From Planctomycetota bacterium (GTDB taxonomy: Bacteria; Planctomycetota; Planctomycetia; Pirellulales; Lacipirellulaceae), in the NCBI GenBank assembly GCA_029259975.1, contig JAJDEE010000107.1:1-5494 (forward strand): a stretch of 5,494 nucleotides of DNA, read 5' to 3'. Positions 4,239-5,494 of this stretch are shown one piece after another. The notes under the pieces are model-generated. The model did no database searches. It saw nothing but the letters and a program-made list of their open reading frames with translations, and was not told where the DNA came from. A program made the translations under genes and the position numbers. Each line of letters starts with the position of its first letter. Positions within the stretch are counted from its first letter, which is position 1.

Positions 4239-5494
4239 ATGCCTATCGCCCATTTAGCCTTTGACCTCGGCGCCAGTTCTGGCCGCGCAATCGTTGGTAT
4301 CCTCAATGGCGATCCCAAGCAGTTGGCTTTGGAAGAAGTCCATCGCTTCGAGCATCTTGCTTGTCCAACCCCGGCGGGACCCGTTTGGGATCTGACGGGA
4401 ATTTGGCTACACCTGCTAACCGGCCTGCGCAAAGCGTCGGCGTGGTGCCAAGAAAACCAAACCGAGTTGAAGACCGTCGGCGTAGATACCTGGGGCGTCG
4501 ATTGGACGCTCGTTGGACGCAGTGGCGAGGTGCTCGCGCTGCCCCACTGTTACCGCGACCCGCAAAACGATGCGGCCTGCCAAGGTGTGCTTGAAAAATT
4601 GGGCGGGTTCGAACAGCTTTACAATCGAACGGGCATCCAGCTCCTCCCATTCAATACGTTGTTTCAAGTTGCCGCACGCTACCAGCAAGAACCCAGGCTG
4701 TTCGACGCGGCTGAGCGTTTGCTCTTTTTGCCTGATCTATTTCATTTTTGGCTCTCTGGAGAGCTTGCGACCGAACGGACCATCGCCTCGACGAGCAGTA
4801 TGCTCGACGTGAAAACAGGCGAATGGGACAGCGGCCTTATGGAAAGCCTCGGTCTACCGACCCATATTTTAGGCCCGCTCGTCGAACCTGGAACTGTGTT
4901 GGGTACGCTTCGCCCAGAAGTCGCATTAGCAGCCGGTGCGCCCGCCAATCTGCAAGTGATCCTGCCAGCATCGCACGACACCGCCTCGGCAGTTGCCGCA
5001 GTTCCAGCTGTTGGCATGGCAAATTGGGCTTTTCTATCGAGCGGTACTTGGTCGCTGCTCGGTGCAGAACTAGACCAACCGATCAACTCCGACGAAGCAC
5101 GGCAAGTCCCATGTACGAACGAGCGGGGCGCTGAGGGGACAATCCGACTACTCAAAAACATTGCCGGCCTGTGGCTCGTGCAAGAACTTCGGCGCGAGCT
5201 AAAACAGCGGGGCGATCAACGCGACTTTGCACAGCTGGTCGACGAAGCCCGACGCGCCGAACCAGGACGCACACTCATCGATCCCAACCACGCCGAGTTC
5301 GCCATTCCAGGCAATATGGACGAAAAAATCCGTCAATTCGCACGCGACACCAACCAACCCGAGCCAGAAACCATTGGCCAGCTGGTCCGCTGCTGCCTGG
5401 AAAGCTTAGCACTCTGCTACGCACAAACGCTCGATCAACTCGAAACGGTACTCGGACGATCCGTAGATGTGCTTCACCTGGTAGGTGGTGGCAT
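4239..5494 (+). CDS. rhaB: Rhamnulokinase (3' end beyond window)
   Basis: Phosphorylates L-rhamnulose to L-rhamnulose 1-phosphate with ATP, the second step of cytoplasmic L-rhamnose breakdown. The frame is open from ATG 4239 to the window edge: 418 codons of a family usually near 490. FGGY-kinase features resemble E. coli RhaB as I recall it: N-terminal phosphate-binding FDLGASSGR (8-16), VDTWGVDW (82-89), YRD (105-107), SGIQFLPFN-like TGIQLLPFNTLFQ, LLFLPDLF, the catalytic Asp247 in ASHDTASAV, LSSGTWSLLG (~266-275), LKNIAGLWLVQ, and LHLVGGG at the right edge (412-418). One Gly of the usual NEGGAEG is Arg296 here. No Shine-Dalgarno site precedes the ATG; an upstream in-frame GTG (4203) lies before the predicted transcript start and before the conserved N-terminus. 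It is divergent from mqo. Fuculokinase or another FGGY kinase is less likely given the motif match. Confidence 0.92.
   Translation, partial: MPIAHLAFDLGASSGRAIVGILNGDPKQLALEEVHRFEHLACPTPAGPVWDLTGIWLHLLTGLRKASAWCQENQTELKTVGVDTWGVDWTLVGRSGEVLALPHCYRDPQNDAACQGVLEKLGGFEQLYNRTGIQLLPFNTLFQVAARYQQEPRLFDAAERLLFLPDLFHFWLSGELATERTIASTSSMLDVKTGEWDSGLMESLGLPTHILGPLVEPGTVLGTLRPEVALAAGAPANLQVILPASHDTASAVAAVPAVGMANWAFLSSGTWSLLGAELDQPINSDEARQVPCTNERGAEGTIRLLKNIAGLWLVQELRRELKQRGDQRDFAQLVDEARRAEPGRTLIDPNHAEFAIPGNMDEKIRQFARDTNQPEPETIGQLVRCCLESLALCYAQTLDQLETVLGRSVDVLHLVGGG

Noticed and set aside
4203..4241. Upstream GTG (4203) as an alternative rhaB start
   Set aside because: It precedes the predicted transcript start (~4207) and adds residues ahead of the conserved N-terminal motif, so ATG 4239 is preferred.

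Overview
The window looks like ordinary chromosomal DNA from a bacterium, most plausibly a planctomycete of the Pirellula/Rhodopirellula type. This is inferred from a PEP-CTERM surface protein next to housekeeping carbon-metabolism genes, wide AT/GC-mixed intergenic spaces, patchy Shine-Dalgarno sites and a long intergenic palindrome built on a roughly 9-nt period. The assignment rests on gene style only, because there is no rRNA or marker gene here.

Layout from left to right. Positions 1-202 hold debris: the first ~22 codons of an IS transposase orfA (134-199) cut off just beyond the stop codon of the next gene, preceded by a short direct repeat (102-129) and a small UUCG hairpin (21-38). 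Positions 203-982 (minus) encode a complete secreted PEP-CTERM protein of unknown function, with a promoter-like site about 150 bp upstream of its start (1135-1162). The 496-bp space 983-1478 carries two inverted repeats, one of them a 27-bp-arm palindrome (1324-1386). Positions 1479-2453 (plus) encode an aldo/keto reductase with an intact catalytic tetrad. A 175-bp convergent gap follows, with a 12-bp tandem repeat (2466-2513) and no clear terminator. Positions 2629-4131 (minus) encode malate:quinone oxidoreductase (mqo). Divergent from it, starting at 4239 (plus), is rhamnulokinase (rhaB), which runs off the right edge about 70 codons short of the usual length.

The most informative regulatory feature is the 107-bp mqo/rhaB divergent region. 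It holds two good sigma-70-type promoters facing each other and overlapping by 17 bp, so polymerase could probably occupy only one at a time. Promoter placement also argues that Mqo starts at the GTG at 4131 (500 aa) and not at the more upstream start codons.

Functionally, Mqo feeds electrons from malate to the quinone pool and RhaB phosphorylates L-rhamnulose in rhamnose breakdown. The reductase is a generic NAD(P)H enzyme whose substrate cannot be read from sequence. I see no defence system, CRISPR array, tRNA, rRNA, riboswitch or clearly novel multigene system. The notable items are regulatory and repeat structures.
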